Positions 45,235 to 54,306 of a stretch of 64,000 bases of DNA are shown one piece after another. Position numbers and translations under genes: made by a program. Under the pieces are notes generated by a model. It was not told where the DNA came from. It saw only the letters and a list, made by a program, of their open reading frames with translations, and did no database searches. Source of the stretch: Mucilaginibacter flavidus (GTDB lineage Bacteria; Bacteroidota; Bacteroidia; Sphingobacteriales; Sphingobacteriaceae); NCBI RefSeq assembly GCF_024055575.1, contig NZ_JAMXOE010000007.1, positions 177,688-241,687 of the forward strand. The letters are read 5' to 3'. The stretch's first letter is position 1. Each line of letters starts with the position of its first letter.

Positions 45235-46608
45235 ATGAAAAAACTAAATAAAATATACATAGGGGCCTTAAGCACGGTGCTGATATTAAGTGCATGCAAT
45301 AAACAACTTGATTTAAAACCCTTTCAGCAAATACAGCAAAGTCAGGCTATTTTGACTGCGCAGGATGTGCAAATAACATTGGTGGGGGCCTATAACCGCG
45401 CCGGTTTATCGGACCTTTATGGCGGCGGAGCATTACTGTACGCTGATTTAATGGCAACTCAGACGGTTTTAGACTGGCAAGGGACTTTCCAGGGTTTAAC
45501 TCAAATGGTGAACCAAAACATCCCGATTGATAACGGTTTTGTAAACAGCACATGGGCCGATGGCTACCAGGTGATAAACCAGGCCAATAACGTGTTGGCT
45601 AACCTGAGCAAAGTCTCTTCTGCCAATGCGCCGCGAACGGAGGGTGAAGCCAAGTTTTTGCGAGGGCTAACTTACTTTGACCTTGTGCGACTTTACGGCA
45701 AAGCGTGGAACGATGGCGACCCTAATACCAATCTTGGCGTGCCGATTGTTTTAACACCAACCACGGTTATTACTTCAGCTTCCTCTGTATCACGATCAAC
45801 TGTGGCACAGGTTTACCAGCAGGCTATTACCGATTTAACGGATGCTGAAAACAAGTTACCGGCAACCAATAGCTTTTATGCAAACAAATATTCGGCCTCG
45901 GCAATACTGGCGCGTTTGTATTTGCAAAAAGGCGATTATGTAAACGCAGCGACAGAAGCGAATAAAGTTATATCATCAGCCAAATTTAGTCTTAACGCTA
46001 ATTATGCAGACGAGTTTCCATACCCTGGCGGGACAGCGGTCCATGTGGATAATACTTCGGAGGACGTTTTCGCAATACAAGTTACCGGGCAACAGGGTAC
46101 AAATGCATTTAATACCTATTTTGCGTCGTCGGATAATGCAGGCCGTGGCGATATTATTATTAAGGATAGTTTTCTGGGTGATTTTGAGGATGCAGACACT
46201 CGTTTGGGTATCTACAACCCGGATAGTGACGGTAATTTGCGCTGCGATAAATTTGATAACGAGTTTGGAAATGTCCATATCATCAGGCTTGCCGAATTGT
46301 ACCTGATAAGAGCAGAAGCAAACTTCCGTTTAGGAACTGCCACCGGTGCTGCACCAGTTGACGATGTCAATGTTATCAGAACGCGCGCCGGACTGGGCGA
46401 CTTAGCTGAAGTAACTCTTGATGATATAATGTTGGAAAGAAGACATGAGTTGGCATTTGAAGGCGGTTTCTTTTTACATGATGCAAAAAGGCTGCAGCAG
46501 GATGTTGGCGCATTGCCATTCGGTTCGAATAAATTGGTGTTCCCAATTCCGTTGCAGGATATTAACGCCAATCCTAAACTGATTCAAAACCCGGGTTACG
46601 GCAACTAA
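45235..46608 (+). CDS. susD: SusD-family surface lipoprotein
   Basis: 457 aa. Lipoprotein signal LILSAC (Cys about 19); the start MKKLNKIYIGALS is chosen over an ATG 10 codons earlier that lies within susC. SusD motifs: DGYQVINQANNVLANL, EAKFLRGLTYFDLVRLYGKA, LAELYLIRAEANFRLG and ERRHELAFEGGFFLHDAKR. It forms the lid of the SusC channel and binds substrate at the cell surface. Several typical SusD features are intact, unlike its SusC partner. Confidence 0.93.
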   Translation: MKKLNKIYIGALSTVLILSACNKQLDLKPFQQIQQSQAILTAQDVQITLVGAYNRAGLSDLYGGGALLYADLMATQTVLDWQGTFQGLTQMVNQNIPIDNGFVNSTWADGYQVINQANNVLANLSKVSSANAPRTEGEAKFLRGLTYFDLVRLYGKAWNDGDPNTNLGVPIVLTPTTVITSASSVSRSTVAQVYQQAITDLTDAENKLPATNSFYANKYSASAILARLYLQKGDYVNAATEANKVISSAKFSLNANYADEFPYPGGTAVHVDNTSEDVFAIQVTGQQGTNAFNTYFASSDNAGRGDIIIKDSFLGDFEDADTRLGIYNPDSDGNLRCDKFDNEFGNVHIIRLAELYLIRAEANFRLGTATGAAPVDDVNVIRTRAGLGDLAEVTLDDIMLERRHELAFEGGFFLHDAKRLQQDVGALPFGSNKLVFPIPLQDINANPKLIQNPGYGN

Positions 46609-46628
46609 ATGCGATTTGATAATTTTTA

Positions 46629-46658
46629 AACCGGGGCGACATTGGTCCCGGTTTTTTT
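46629..46658 (+). terminator. Terminator after susD
   Basis: AACCGGG pairs with CCCGGTT, followed by a T-run of about seven. Confidence 0.85.
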
Positions 46659-46700
46659 ATACCATAAAGATTTGTAAATTACCACATCTATTAAATTACA

Positions 46701-48671
46701 ATGAAAAAAGGAGCCCTTTTAGCAATCTCGTTTTGCTGCTTAACTTATGCTTATGCCCAGACAACAAAGACCCCGTTTAAACCCGCTGATTTTTTAAAAA
46801 TCAAAAGCCAGAGCGACCCGCGGGTATCGCCCGATGATAAATGGGTGGCCTACAGCCTTTCGGAAGTGGATACCGCGAAAGATGGCCGCGTTTCGCACTT
46901 GTGGATGCAAAGCCTTACCGGTACCGAATCGATAGAGTTAACACATGGAGCGGATCCGGCGTCGAACCCGCGCTGGAGTCCCGATGGCAGGTACCTGGCT
47001 TTCCTTTCATCGCGCGAGTCGAAGAACGGTTCGCAGGTTTGGTTGCTCGACCGCAGGGGCGGGGAAGCGAAAAAACTAACTGATATTAAGGGTGATTTGG
47101 GCGACTATTCCTGGTCGCCTGATTCAAAGCAACTGTTGCTTAGTATTGAAGACCCCGAAAGTAAAGCAAAAGAAGAACCTAAAAATCCGTTGCCCATCAA
47201 AATAGATAGATATCATTTTAAACAGGATATCGAAGGATACCTGAAACACCAATACACGCATCTTTACCTGTTTAACGTCGATGCCAAAAAACTTGATACA
47301 TTAACCAAGGGAAATACTGACGAGCGGGCGGCAGAATGGTCGCCGGATGGGAGCAAAGTTGTTTTTGTGAGCAACCGTACGCCCGACCCGGAAAGAAACG
47401 ATAACGAAGATATTTTTACTATTGAAGCCAAGCCAAACGGGCAACTAAGCCAGCTTACAACCTGGAAAGGTCATGACATAAGCCCTAAATGGAGCCCGGA
47501 CGGCAAATACATTGCTTACCTGCGCTCAACAGCAGGAGAGGAGTACACGATTTACGACCAGGAAATACTTTGTATTATGGATGCTGACGGTAAAAATAGC
47601 AAAACCATTACCGGGCAAATGGACAGGCCCGTGGCAAACCCAGCCTGGAGCAAAGACGGTAAGAGCGTTGCATTTTTAGTTAGCGATGACCGGCGGAATT
47701 ACCTGGCCCGCTATGATACAGGCACGGAAAAAATAACAACTGTAAACAGTGGCGACTATGGCATTTTGAATATAGTGCCATATATGGCTAATAACTGGGT
47801 GGTTGAATTTAGCACCCCGTACGTACCCATTGAACTGTATGCGGTAGAAGATGGCAAACTGCGTAAATTAACCCACCACCAGGACTGGCTGGCGGATGTT
47901 AAGCTGGCGCATGTGGAAGGCTTTAAATCGAAAAGTAAAGACGGTACATCGGTTTCGGGACTGGTTTATACACCGGATAGTGTGCGGACAGGAAAATTGC
48001 CATTTATATTGTTCATCCACGGCGGCCCGGTTGACCAGGATGATTACACTTTTGATGCCAGCAGACAAATTCTGGCCAGCGCAGGCTATGCCGTAGCCGC
48101 TGTAAATTATCGGGGCAGTAATGGGCGCGGTTTAAAATATATTAACGCAATAAATGCCGACTGGGGTAACAAAGAAGTTGTTGATTTATTAGGTGCTGTA
48201 GATGAACTGGTGAAAAAAGGCATAGCCGACCCTGACCACCTGGGTATTGGTGGCTGGAGCTACGGCGGTATATTAACAGATTATACCATAGCTACCGATA
48301 CCCGTTTTAAAGCAGGGGCAAGCGGCGCTGGCAGCGCGTTGCAAACTACCATGTACGGCAGCGATCAATATGTATTACAGTACGAACACGAACTTGGCCA
48401 GCCATGGAAAAGCCAGGACAAATGGATAAAACTTTCGTATCCGTTTTTTCATGCAGATAAAATAAAAACACCGGTTCTCTTTATGTCTGGGTTAAAGGAT
48501 TTTAACGTTCCCACTGCGGGCAGCGAGCAAATGTACATGGCACTTAAATCGCAAAATATACCGACAGAGTTGATACTATATCCAAATCAATACCATGGCA
48601 TAACTGTACCCAGCTACCAGGTTGACCGGCTACAGCGGTATATTGCATGGTTTGATAAATATTTAAAGTAG
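46701..48671 (+). CDS. S9-family prolyl oligopeptidase-like peptidase
   Basis: 656-aa secreted serine peptidase (signal ending AYAQ). An N-terminal beta-propeller of about 30-400 carries PD40-like blades (DPASNPRWSPDGRYLAFLSS, ERAAEWSPDGSKVVFVSNR, DISPKWSPDGKYIAYLRS). The alpha/beta-hydrolase part has the nucleophile in GIGGWSYGG, Asp in GLKDFNVP and His in PNQYHGI. It resembles acylaminoacyl-peptidase/DPP-type enzymes that trim peptides in the periplasm. A terminator separates it from susD. Confidence 0.92.
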   Translation: MKKGALLAISFCCLTYAYAQTTKTPFKPADFLKIKSQSDPRVSPDDKWVAYSLSEVDTAKDGRVSHLWMQSLTGTESIELTHGADPASNPRWSPDGRYLAFLSSRESKNGSQVWLLDRRGGEAKKLTDIKGDLGDYSWSPDSKQLLLSIEDPESKAKEEPKNPLPIKIDRYHFKQDIEGYLKHQYTHLYLFNVDAKKLDTLTKGNTDERAAEWSPDGSKVVFVSNRTPDPERNDNEDIFTIEAKPNGQLSQLTTWKGHDISPKWSPDGKYIAYLRSTAGEEYTIYDQEILCIMDADGKNSKTITGQMDRPVANPAWSKDGKSVAFLVSDDRRNYLARYDTGTEKITTVNSGDYGILNIVPYMANNWVVEFSTPYVPIELYAVEDGKLRKLTHHQDWLADVKLAHVEGFKSKSKDGTSVSGLVYTPDSVRTGKLPFILFIHGGPVDQDDYTFDASRQILASAGYAVAAVNYRGSNGRGLKYINAINADWGNKEVVDLLGAVDELVKKGIADPDHLGIGGWSYGGILTDYTIATDTRFKAGASGAGSALQTTMYGSDQYVLQYEHELGQPWKSQDKWIKLSYPFFHADKIKTPVLFMSGLKDFNVPTAGSEQMYMALKSQNIPTELILYPNQYHGITVPSYQVDRLQRYIAWFDKYLK

Positions 48672-48710
48672 AAAGAAGTCCGAAAGTCAGTAAAGTCCGA
48701 AAGAAGAAAT
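48672..48710 (+). repeat. AAGTCCG dispersed repeat, second copy
   Basis: AAGTCCGAAAGTCAGTAAAG then TCCGAAAG follows the S9 gene, as the first copy follows kdsD. Confidence 0.7.
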
Positions 48711-48735
48711 TAACTAAGGCGTAACGTTTAAGTGG

Positions 48736-50067
48736 TCACTGTTTAATTACTTCCGACGGTTCATTTAGTTTGTAGTATACACCCTTGGCCGTTTTTAAGC
48801 TATCGGGTATAACTGTGTTGGCTAATTTAAGTTCCTGCAGGCATTTGTAAGTTTTCTGCCAGTCTTTGGGGTATTCTTTGGCCATTGTCGCGGTGTCGAC
48901 TTTACTGTAAAAATTAAGGATATTTTGTTTTAGCGGTTTGGTGAGGTTGTTAAACTTTGTTTCCTCCAGGTTTTCAACCAATTTAGCGTAAGTTTTGTCG
49001 GCCAGGTGATATTCGCCGATAGCGGTTGGTTTGCCGGTGTCATAGTCAACATCGGCCAGGTTTAACTTGCTGTGGTTTAATGTGGCAAGAGCGCCGCTGT
49101 AATGAACCAAAACAGTATCAAAACTTTTAACAAACAGTTCCTCCGCTTTTGGACCTGGGTCTTTAAATGTTAATGCTTTTAAAGGCCCCACTTTGGGTAG
49201 TATACGTATCAGGAAGCCAACAAATCGTTCACCAAAATTTCCTTTAGTTCGCGACGAACCAAATTCTTTAATGTAAGCTTTCTTTTTCATCTTATATTGA
49301 AAAGTGTGGCTGTTAGCGCTCGGGTTTGCTTTTAGTATTTCGTCTTTCCGCATCTTCCAGGCTGCGCGGGTAACAGTAGGCATCAGGCTTTTAACCGACC
49401 ACCGGTAAGTTGATATAGCAAGGTCCAAATCGCCAAAAACACTGTTAATATCTTCGCCATAGGTTTTTAAAAATGCTCTTTCAAGTACAGGTTTTGCTAC
49501 TTCAAATCCAATAAAATCGTGGTAAGCTTCTGCTGCGTAATTGCCCTTTGCGGTTTCCAGCACATCAAACGAAAGTTCAACTTTGCTGTGGGACGAATGA
49601 TCTTCTTCGTAAGTTACCACCTTGCCGTATTTCTGGGCGATTTTGGGATAAACCAGCGGTACAGCATGATTGGTTCCTATAGAATGGCCATATTTATCTG
49701 CCATATAGTGACAAAGCGAACCAAGTGCAAATGCATATTCATTGATGTTTTGCGATTCACCTATTAAATTCTCTACAAAATCTCCGCTACGAACATAGTG
49801 CGACAGGTTGGTGAAGTACTTGCTGCCAAAGGGGAAGTAACCCATATCAGCCAGTAAACAGCCGCCGTAGGCATAGGCATGTGCTTTTTTCAATTCGTCA
49901 TCCGTGGCATTTGGGAACTTTAGTTTTAATAATGGTTTGATACTTTTATTCCAGCTAGCGTCAATAAGCGCTTCATGGGTTAAAACTGAATACCCCTTTG
50001 ATGATATGGGAATAAAAAAAATAAACAATGCAAGTATAAAAAACCTGCCGGGTCTGCGTATCTTCAT
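48736..50067 (-). CDS. Zinc-dependent phospholipase C-family protein
   Basis: 443 aa with a signal peptide ending SKG. Residues 24-130 match the Zn_dep_PLPC pattern: YSVLTHEALIDASW near the start of the mature form, HAYAYGGCLLADMGYFPFGS, LSHYVRSGDF, and LGSLCHYMADKYGHSIGTNH. These His/Asp residues would hold zinc ions for phosphodiester hydrolysis. The C-terminal 200 residues are helical and of unknown function. Confidence 0.85.
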   Translation of the reverse strand: MKIRRPGRFFILALFIFFIPISSKGYSVLTHEALIDASWNKSIKPLLKLKFPNATDDELKKAHAYAYGGCLLADMGYFPFGSKYFTNLSHYVRSGDFVENLIGESQNINEYAFALGSLCHYMADKYGHSIGTNHAVPLVYPKIAQKYGKVVTYEEDHSSHSKVELSFDVLETAKGNYAAEAYHDFIGFEVAKPVLERAFLKTYGEDINSVFGDLDLAISTYRWSVKSLMPTVTRAAWKMRKDEILKANPSANSHTFQYKMKKKAYIKEFGSSRTKGNFGERFVGFLIRILPKVGPLKALTFKDPGPKAEELFVKSFDTVLVHYSGALATLNHSKLNLADVDYDTGKPTAIGEYHLADKTYAKLVENLEETKFNNLTKPLKQNILNFYSKVDTATMAKEYPKDWQKTYKCLQELKLANTVIPDSLKTAKGVYYKLNEPSEVIKQ

Positions 50068-50133
50068 TATAATTGGGACAGATTTAAGTATAAGTGTAAA
50101 AAGGTTAAAAAGGTTTTATTTAGCAAAGAATTT

Positions 50134-50170
50134 ACAAAAAAAGCCTTGCCGTTATGGGCAAGGCTTTTGT
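50134..50170. terminator. Bidirectional terminator
   Basis: AAGCCTTGCC and GGCAAGGCTT form a strong stem between the phospholipase gene and the Spy-like gene. It gives a T-run on the minus strand for the gene ending at 50200. Confidence 0.85.
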
Positions 50171-50199
50171 GAATGTGTAGCTAAAAATTACACTGATTT

Positions 50200-50598
50200 T
50201 TATTTACCGTTTAACCGGCTCGTCATTTTGCTCTTCATTTCCTGCTCAAAGTCCTGGTATTGTTTGTACTGCTCTGTAGTGAAAACTTGTTTTAGTTCGG
50301 CGTCTTTTTGCTTTTGTAGCGACATCGCCTCTTTCATTTTTTTCATTCGTCCGTCGCTGCCTTTAATTATTGGCTCAAACTTATGTGCGTATTTTAAATT
50401 AATGGCCTGTACTTTTAAAACCTGGTTGGTATCAAGTTTTAATTTGCTTTTCATCATGCCTGTTTGCATTTGCGCCCGTTGCTCTGGCGTGGCATTCTTT
50501 AAGTCGCCAGGGTTGGCTTGCGCATGTAAAATCCCCGTGGCAAATGTGCTTATTGCGACAAAAAACAATGTGATATAAATTTCTCTAATCTTTTTCAT
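50200..50598 (-). CDS. Spy/CpxP-like periplasmic helical protein
   Basis: 132 aa with a signal peptide ending ILHAQ. The mature part is a Met/Lys-rich helical hairpin (MMKSKLKLDTNQVLKVQAIN, RMKKMKEAMSLQKQKDAELK, QVFTTEQYKQYQDFEQEMKS), typical of Spy/CpxP-type chaperone-like proteins in Bacteroidota, some with LTxxQ repeats. It lies 18 bases downstream of the lipoprotein gene on the same strand. Confidence 0.7.
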   Translation of the reverse strand: MKKIREIYITLFFVAISTFATGILHAQANPGDLKNATPEQRAQMQTGMMKSKLKLDTNQVLKVQAINLKYAHKFEPIIKGSDGRMKKMKEAMSLQKQKDAELKQVFTTEQYKQYQDFEQEMKSKMTSRLNGK

Positions 50599-50616
50599 GT
50601 GGCTTTTTTTAGGGGT

Positions 50617-51351
50617 TTACGACCATTGAATATTATAAGTTACACCGCTATTTAAAACTATGGTAGCTTTTTTGTTGCCAAGAAAGGTTACAGTACCGTT
50701 AAAGTTAAAAGTTTTACCAGAAGTTGATGTGGCTGCAATAGTTACAACAGCCGTTCCCGACACAATTTGCTGGGTAGTTTTATCTACAGCAATATTGCTG
50801 GATGTGATTTTTATATTGCTGGTGAAGGTGTACTGTCGTGCAATTTTAGAGGTTGTTGTACCGGTACGGGTATAAGTTGAAGAGAAAAGATATTGCGACG
50901 AAGCGGGAGGCAGCCCGGTAAGCGTAAATGCACCCTGGCTATTATCTTTTGATGATAATCGCGCCCCGTCATAGCTGCCGGTACCTGTGAAGTTAAAAGT
51001 TAGTTGGCTGGGTATAATTCCATTACAGGTAAGCATGTAATTCCAGTTTAAATTGTAACTGTATGAAGGCGAAGCCCCGGCTGCGCTCGATTTGATAATT
51101 GTCGAATCTTTGGATACTCCGCACGATAGTACAACTGTCTTTTCAATAGTGGTGGAACTGCTTAATTGAGCCGTCATGCCGCCGGTTTCGGGCGTTATGG
51201 CATCTGTGGTCAATTCAGCAGCATCGGCTTCTGTCACTGTCGCGGCAGTTGTGCTGGTACTGTCTTTTTTACATGACGCTACAGTAAAAGTTAGACCTGC
51301 GGCTATCAATACTGTAAACAGTAGTTTTGTGTTGACGATTTTCTTTTTCAT
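50617..51351 (-). CDS. Lipoprotein with Thr/Ser-rich strands
   Basis: 244 aa, lipoprotein signal VASC (Cys about 27), then a low-complexity Thr/Ala linker. The remainder is a beta-rich domain (CNGIIPSQLTFNFTGTGSYD, SGKTFNFNGTVTFLG). Not recognised. It probably forms an operon with the Spy-like gene downstream. Confidence 0.65.
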   Translation of the reverse strand: MKKKIVNTKLLFTVLIAAGLTFTVASCKKDSTSTTAATVTEADAAELTTDAITPETGGMTAQLSSSTTIEKTVVLSCGVSKDSTIIKSSAAGASPSYSYNLNWNYMLTCNGIIPSQLTFNFTGTGSYDGARLSSKDNSQGAFTLTGLPPASSQYLFSSTYTRTGTTTSKIARQYTFTSNIKITSSNIAVDKTTQQIVSGTAVVTIAATSTSGKTFNFNGTVTFLGNKKATIVLNSGVTYNIQWS

Positions 51352-51460
51352 GATTTTAATTGTTTAGTTATTTATGGTGATCTAATATTTTAATAGTTAA
51401 ACGGGCATTGTTGGCGACGGTTTAAGCACTTATGGCGAACCGTCCAATTCGGGGGGTGAA

Positions 51461-52234
51461 CTAACTTTTAAGCTTCATTTTTCCGGTAAACAGGTCAGCA
51501 AAGCCCTTAAAGACCAGCTTAAACGGGTTGTAACCCAGCGAGCCGTTAGTGAGTCCGTAATTCACTTTTTCGGTTTCGGGCTGGTAGGTTTTAAATAGCT
51601 TGTCCCAAGTAATAAGAACGCCGCCAAAATTCTTGTCGATATAGAGCGGGTTACTCCCATGGTGCACACGGTGAGCTGATGGGGTGTCAATTATGCCTTC
51701 CAGCCAGCCTATTTTGTCAACTGCTTCGGTGTGCAGAAAAAACTGGTAAACCAGGTTAAGCGCATAAGAAATTGCAATAAAATCGGCGGGCATACCCATT
51801 AGGGCAGCGGGGATAAAAAACAGCGGACTGATAATCGCCGACAGCCAGTTTAAACGATACGCCGCAGTTAAGTTCATGTGCATTGCGGAGTGGTGCACCA
51901 TATGAAAGGCCCACAAAGGTTTCCATATGTGCGACAACCGGTGGAACCAATAGTAAATAAAATCAGTCGTTATGAATGTGAGTAAAAATACCCAGGCGTT
52001 GTTGGGGAAGGTAAACGGCGCTATTTCTGTAAAAAATCCAAGCACGGCCAGTTGATATCCTGTAAATAGAACCTTTGACAAGTGAAAGCCGGTTAGTACG
52101 GCCAGGTTCGAAAATGTCTCTTTTATCTCGTATGCCTTTTTATCGTTTCGCCAGCTCCAGGCTATTTCAGCCAGGATAAGCACTAATAAAATCCCAAGTA
52201 TCCAAAATCTGTAAGGGCCAACTGTATGTTTCAT
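51461..52234 (-). CDS. Sterol desaturase / fatty-acid hydroxylase family protein
   Basis: 257 aa with four or five hydrophobic helices and the His clusters of the diiron family: HRLSH, HMVHHSAMHMNL and HRVHHGSN. These ligate two irons for O2-dependent hydroxylation of a lipid such as a fatty acid, sterol or carotenoid. Bacteroidota use such enzymes on sphingolipids and aminolipids; the substrate is unknown. Confidence 0.9.
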   Translation of the reverse strand: MKHTVGPYRFWILGILLVLILAEIAWSWRNDKKAYEIKETFSNLAVLTGFHLSKVLFTGYQLAVLGFFTEIAPFTFPNNAWVFLLTFITTDFIYYWFHRLSHIWKPLWAFHMVHHSAMHMNLTAAYRLNWLSAIISPLFFIPAALMGMPADFIAISYALNLVYQFFLHTEAVDKIGWLEGIIDTPSAHRVHHGSNPLYIDKNFGGVLITWDKLFKTYQPETEKVNYGLTNGSLGYNPFKLVFKGFADLFTGKMKLKS

Positions 52235-52377
52235 TTTTTTTATTTTTTTAAGTCAGTTTGCGCTCAACTTCCACCACGACCGTGGAGTGGCTTTGTTGAA
52301 TGATGTAAAATTGACTCAAAAAATTAGTAGGGTTGGCGATAAAACAGGCGAGGCTGTCAATACCGCAGGTGAAGCTG

Positions 52378-53157
52378 CTAGTTATTCATCCAGACCTTGA
52401 ATTCGGGGACGCGGGCTTTGCTGATGATGATATTTTCAGGAGGGACAGGCTTGATTTTTACCGACAATCTGCCGTTAAAATAAAAATCGACTTCGGTAAT
52501 TTGTTTGCGATTGATGATGAACTGGCGGTTTGCCCTGAAGAACGCGGCCGGGTCGAGCTGCTTTTCCAGTTGCTCCATCGTGAAATCGATAACATATTGG
52601 CGCGCATCGTCGGTTTGTGCGTAAACGAGTTCGTTTGCGGTATAAAACCAGGCGATTTTTGCGGTTTCGACAGGAATAAGTTTATCTCTGAAATGAACCA
52701 GGAACGATTTTTTATAGGACTTGGAAGCCTCGTTTAATTGTTCCATCAGCTGTGAAAGATTAATCGCTCCGGCGTCCGAAAGAGCACTGCCTAACAGGTT
52801 TTTAAATTTATTGAGCGCTTGCTCAACTTCCTGCTGGTCGAAAGGTTTCAATATATAATCAATGCCATTGTTCTTGAAGGCTTGTATAGCGTAATTGTTA
52901 TAGGCCGTCACGAATATTACAGGCTTTGACAGGCTAACGCGTTTAAAAATGTCAAATGACAAACCGTCGGCCAGCCGGATGTCCATAAAAATAAGGTCGT
53001 AATTGTTATTGTTTAACAAGAACCAGTTTACGGAGTCGTCAACGCCCGTCAAAATAGCCATTATTTGCACCGATTCGTCAATTGATTGCAGCATAAAAGC
53101 GAGGTTACGGGCTGTTGCCGGTTCATCTTCAATTATCACTAACCTCAATTGTTTCAT
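52378..53157 (-). CDS. LytTR-family response regulator
   Basis: 259 aa. Receiver at 1-120 (IIEDEPATARNLAF; phospho-Asp in LIFMDIRLADG), then a LytTR DNA-binding domain at about 155-255 (LVHFRDKLIPVETAKIAWFY, FRANRQFIINRKQITEVDFY). It overlaps the upstream kinase gene by four bases, so the pair is translated together and forms one two-component system. Confidence 0.93.
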   Translation of the reverse strand: MKQLRLVIIEDEPATARNLAFMLQSIDESVQIMAILTGVDDSVNWFLLNNNNYDLIFMDIRLADGLSFDIFKRVSLSKPVIFVTAYNNYAIQAFKNNGIDYILKPFDQQEVEQALNKFKNLLGSALSDAGAINLSQLMEQLNEASKSYKKSFLVHFRDKLIPVETAKIAWFYTANELVYAQTDDARQYVIDFTMEQLEKQLDPAAFFRANRQFIINRKQITEVDFYFNGRLSVKIKPVPPENIIISKARVPEFKVWMNN

Positions 53158-54176
53158 AACTTTAATGGTAATTTAATGATGAAATTTTCCGTGGTCTTTT
53201 CAATTATTAATTCCTGTTGCATTAATATTCTATAGCGGCTGGCTAAATTAACAAGCCCGATGCCAGTACTGCTTTCCGGGTTAGCCAAAACCTGTAGATT
53301 ATTACGTATCACCAGCATGCTATCTTCAATAAATATTTGGACGGCAAGTGGACTTGATAGAGTTACTGAATTATGTTTGGCCGCATTTTCAACCAGGGGT
53401 TGTAAGCTTAAATGGGGGATTTTCTCACCGAGGAATTTTGCGTCGACATTGATATTTAGTTTAAACGCATCCTCGAATCGCATGATAAGTAGCTGTTCGT
53501 ACGAGCGTACCATTTTTAGTTCTTCTTCAATGGTAGCCATTTGACCGCCGGATTGAGTTAACGCATACCTGAATATCTTAGACAAATGATTAATAAAATG
53601 CTGCGCTTTCACCGGATCTTCACGTACAACACCCGATAGTGTGCTTAATGAATTAAACAGGAAATGCGGATTTAGCTGCTCTTTTAACAATTCAAGCTCA
53701 GCTTCCAGGTACGCCGTTTTGAGCTGGTCATTTTCCGAATCCTTTTGTTTGCTTTCGCGGAGTAATAGCACGATTTTTATGATAATGGCAGCGAGCATAC
53801 CGCTTAAAAAATATCTTGATATATAGCCCGACCAATAAATTTGAGGAAGTTGATGACTTAAAAATAACCGGTGCTGTATTGCCCCCGCAAAAATGCAACA
53901 GGTTAGTACCAAAACAAGATTCAAAAAAAGCGCAATGATATATCGTTTTTGGCTGCGATAATTGAAGAACGTATTGCTACGATGAAGATTTAGATGGAAT
54001 AGCAGATAGCAAAAATACAGATTAAGCGCCACCTGTAAAATAAGCTCGGCAAGGTTAAAACGCCAATAGTGGGCAACAATACCGTTCTCGCGCAGGGCAA
54101 GCAACCGCGGGCTGCTAACCAACAATGCAATTAAAAGCGAACTGTACCAACAAATCCGTTTTTCGGTTTTATCCAT
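53154..54176 (-). CDS. LytS-type sensor histidine kinase
   Basis: 340 aa with four membrane helices in the first 145 residues, then a His_kinase domain: phospho-acceptor His in LKEQLNPHFLFNSLSTLSGV, N box SLQPLVENAAKHN and GIGLVNLASRYRIL. There is no separate extracellular sensor. It should phosphorylate the overlapping LytTR regulator. Confidence 0.92.
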   Translation of the reverse strand: MDKTEKRICWYSSLLIALLVSSPRLLALRENGIVAHYWRFNLAELILQVALNLYFCYLLFHLNLHRSNTFFNYRSQKRYIIALFLNLVLVLTCCIFAGAIQHRLFLSHQLPQIYWSGYISRYFLSGMLAAIIIKIVLLLRESKQKDSENDQLKTAYLEAELELLKEQLNPHFLFNSLSTLSGVVREDPVKAQHFINHLSKIFRYALTQSGGQMATIEEELKMVRSYEQLLIMRFEDAFKLNINVDAKFLGEKIPHLSLQPLVENAAKHNSVTLSSPLAVQIFIEDSMLVIRNNLQVLANPESSTGIGLVNLASRYRILMQQELIIEKTTENFIIKLPLKL

Positions 54177-54255
54177 CAGGTAAATTTAACGGCTTAAAGT
54201 ACAAGTTATAAAAATATGCGGATGAAGCTGCAAAATTGAGGGGCGAACGAATAAA

Positions 54256-54289
54256 AAAAGGGTAACCCGCAATCCGGATTACCCTTTGT
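54256..54289 (-). terminator. Terminator of the glycine-rich gene
   Basis: AAAGGGTAACCCG pairs with CGGATTACCCTTT with one mismatch; T-rich on the minus strand. Confidence 0.8.
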
Positions 54290-54306
54290 GTTAAAATTTA
54301 TATCCC

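Noticed and set aside
49904..50578. 224-codon plus-strand frame across two minus-strand genes
   Set aside because: Runs through a terminator and two genes with signal peptides; Cys/Phe-rich antisense composition.
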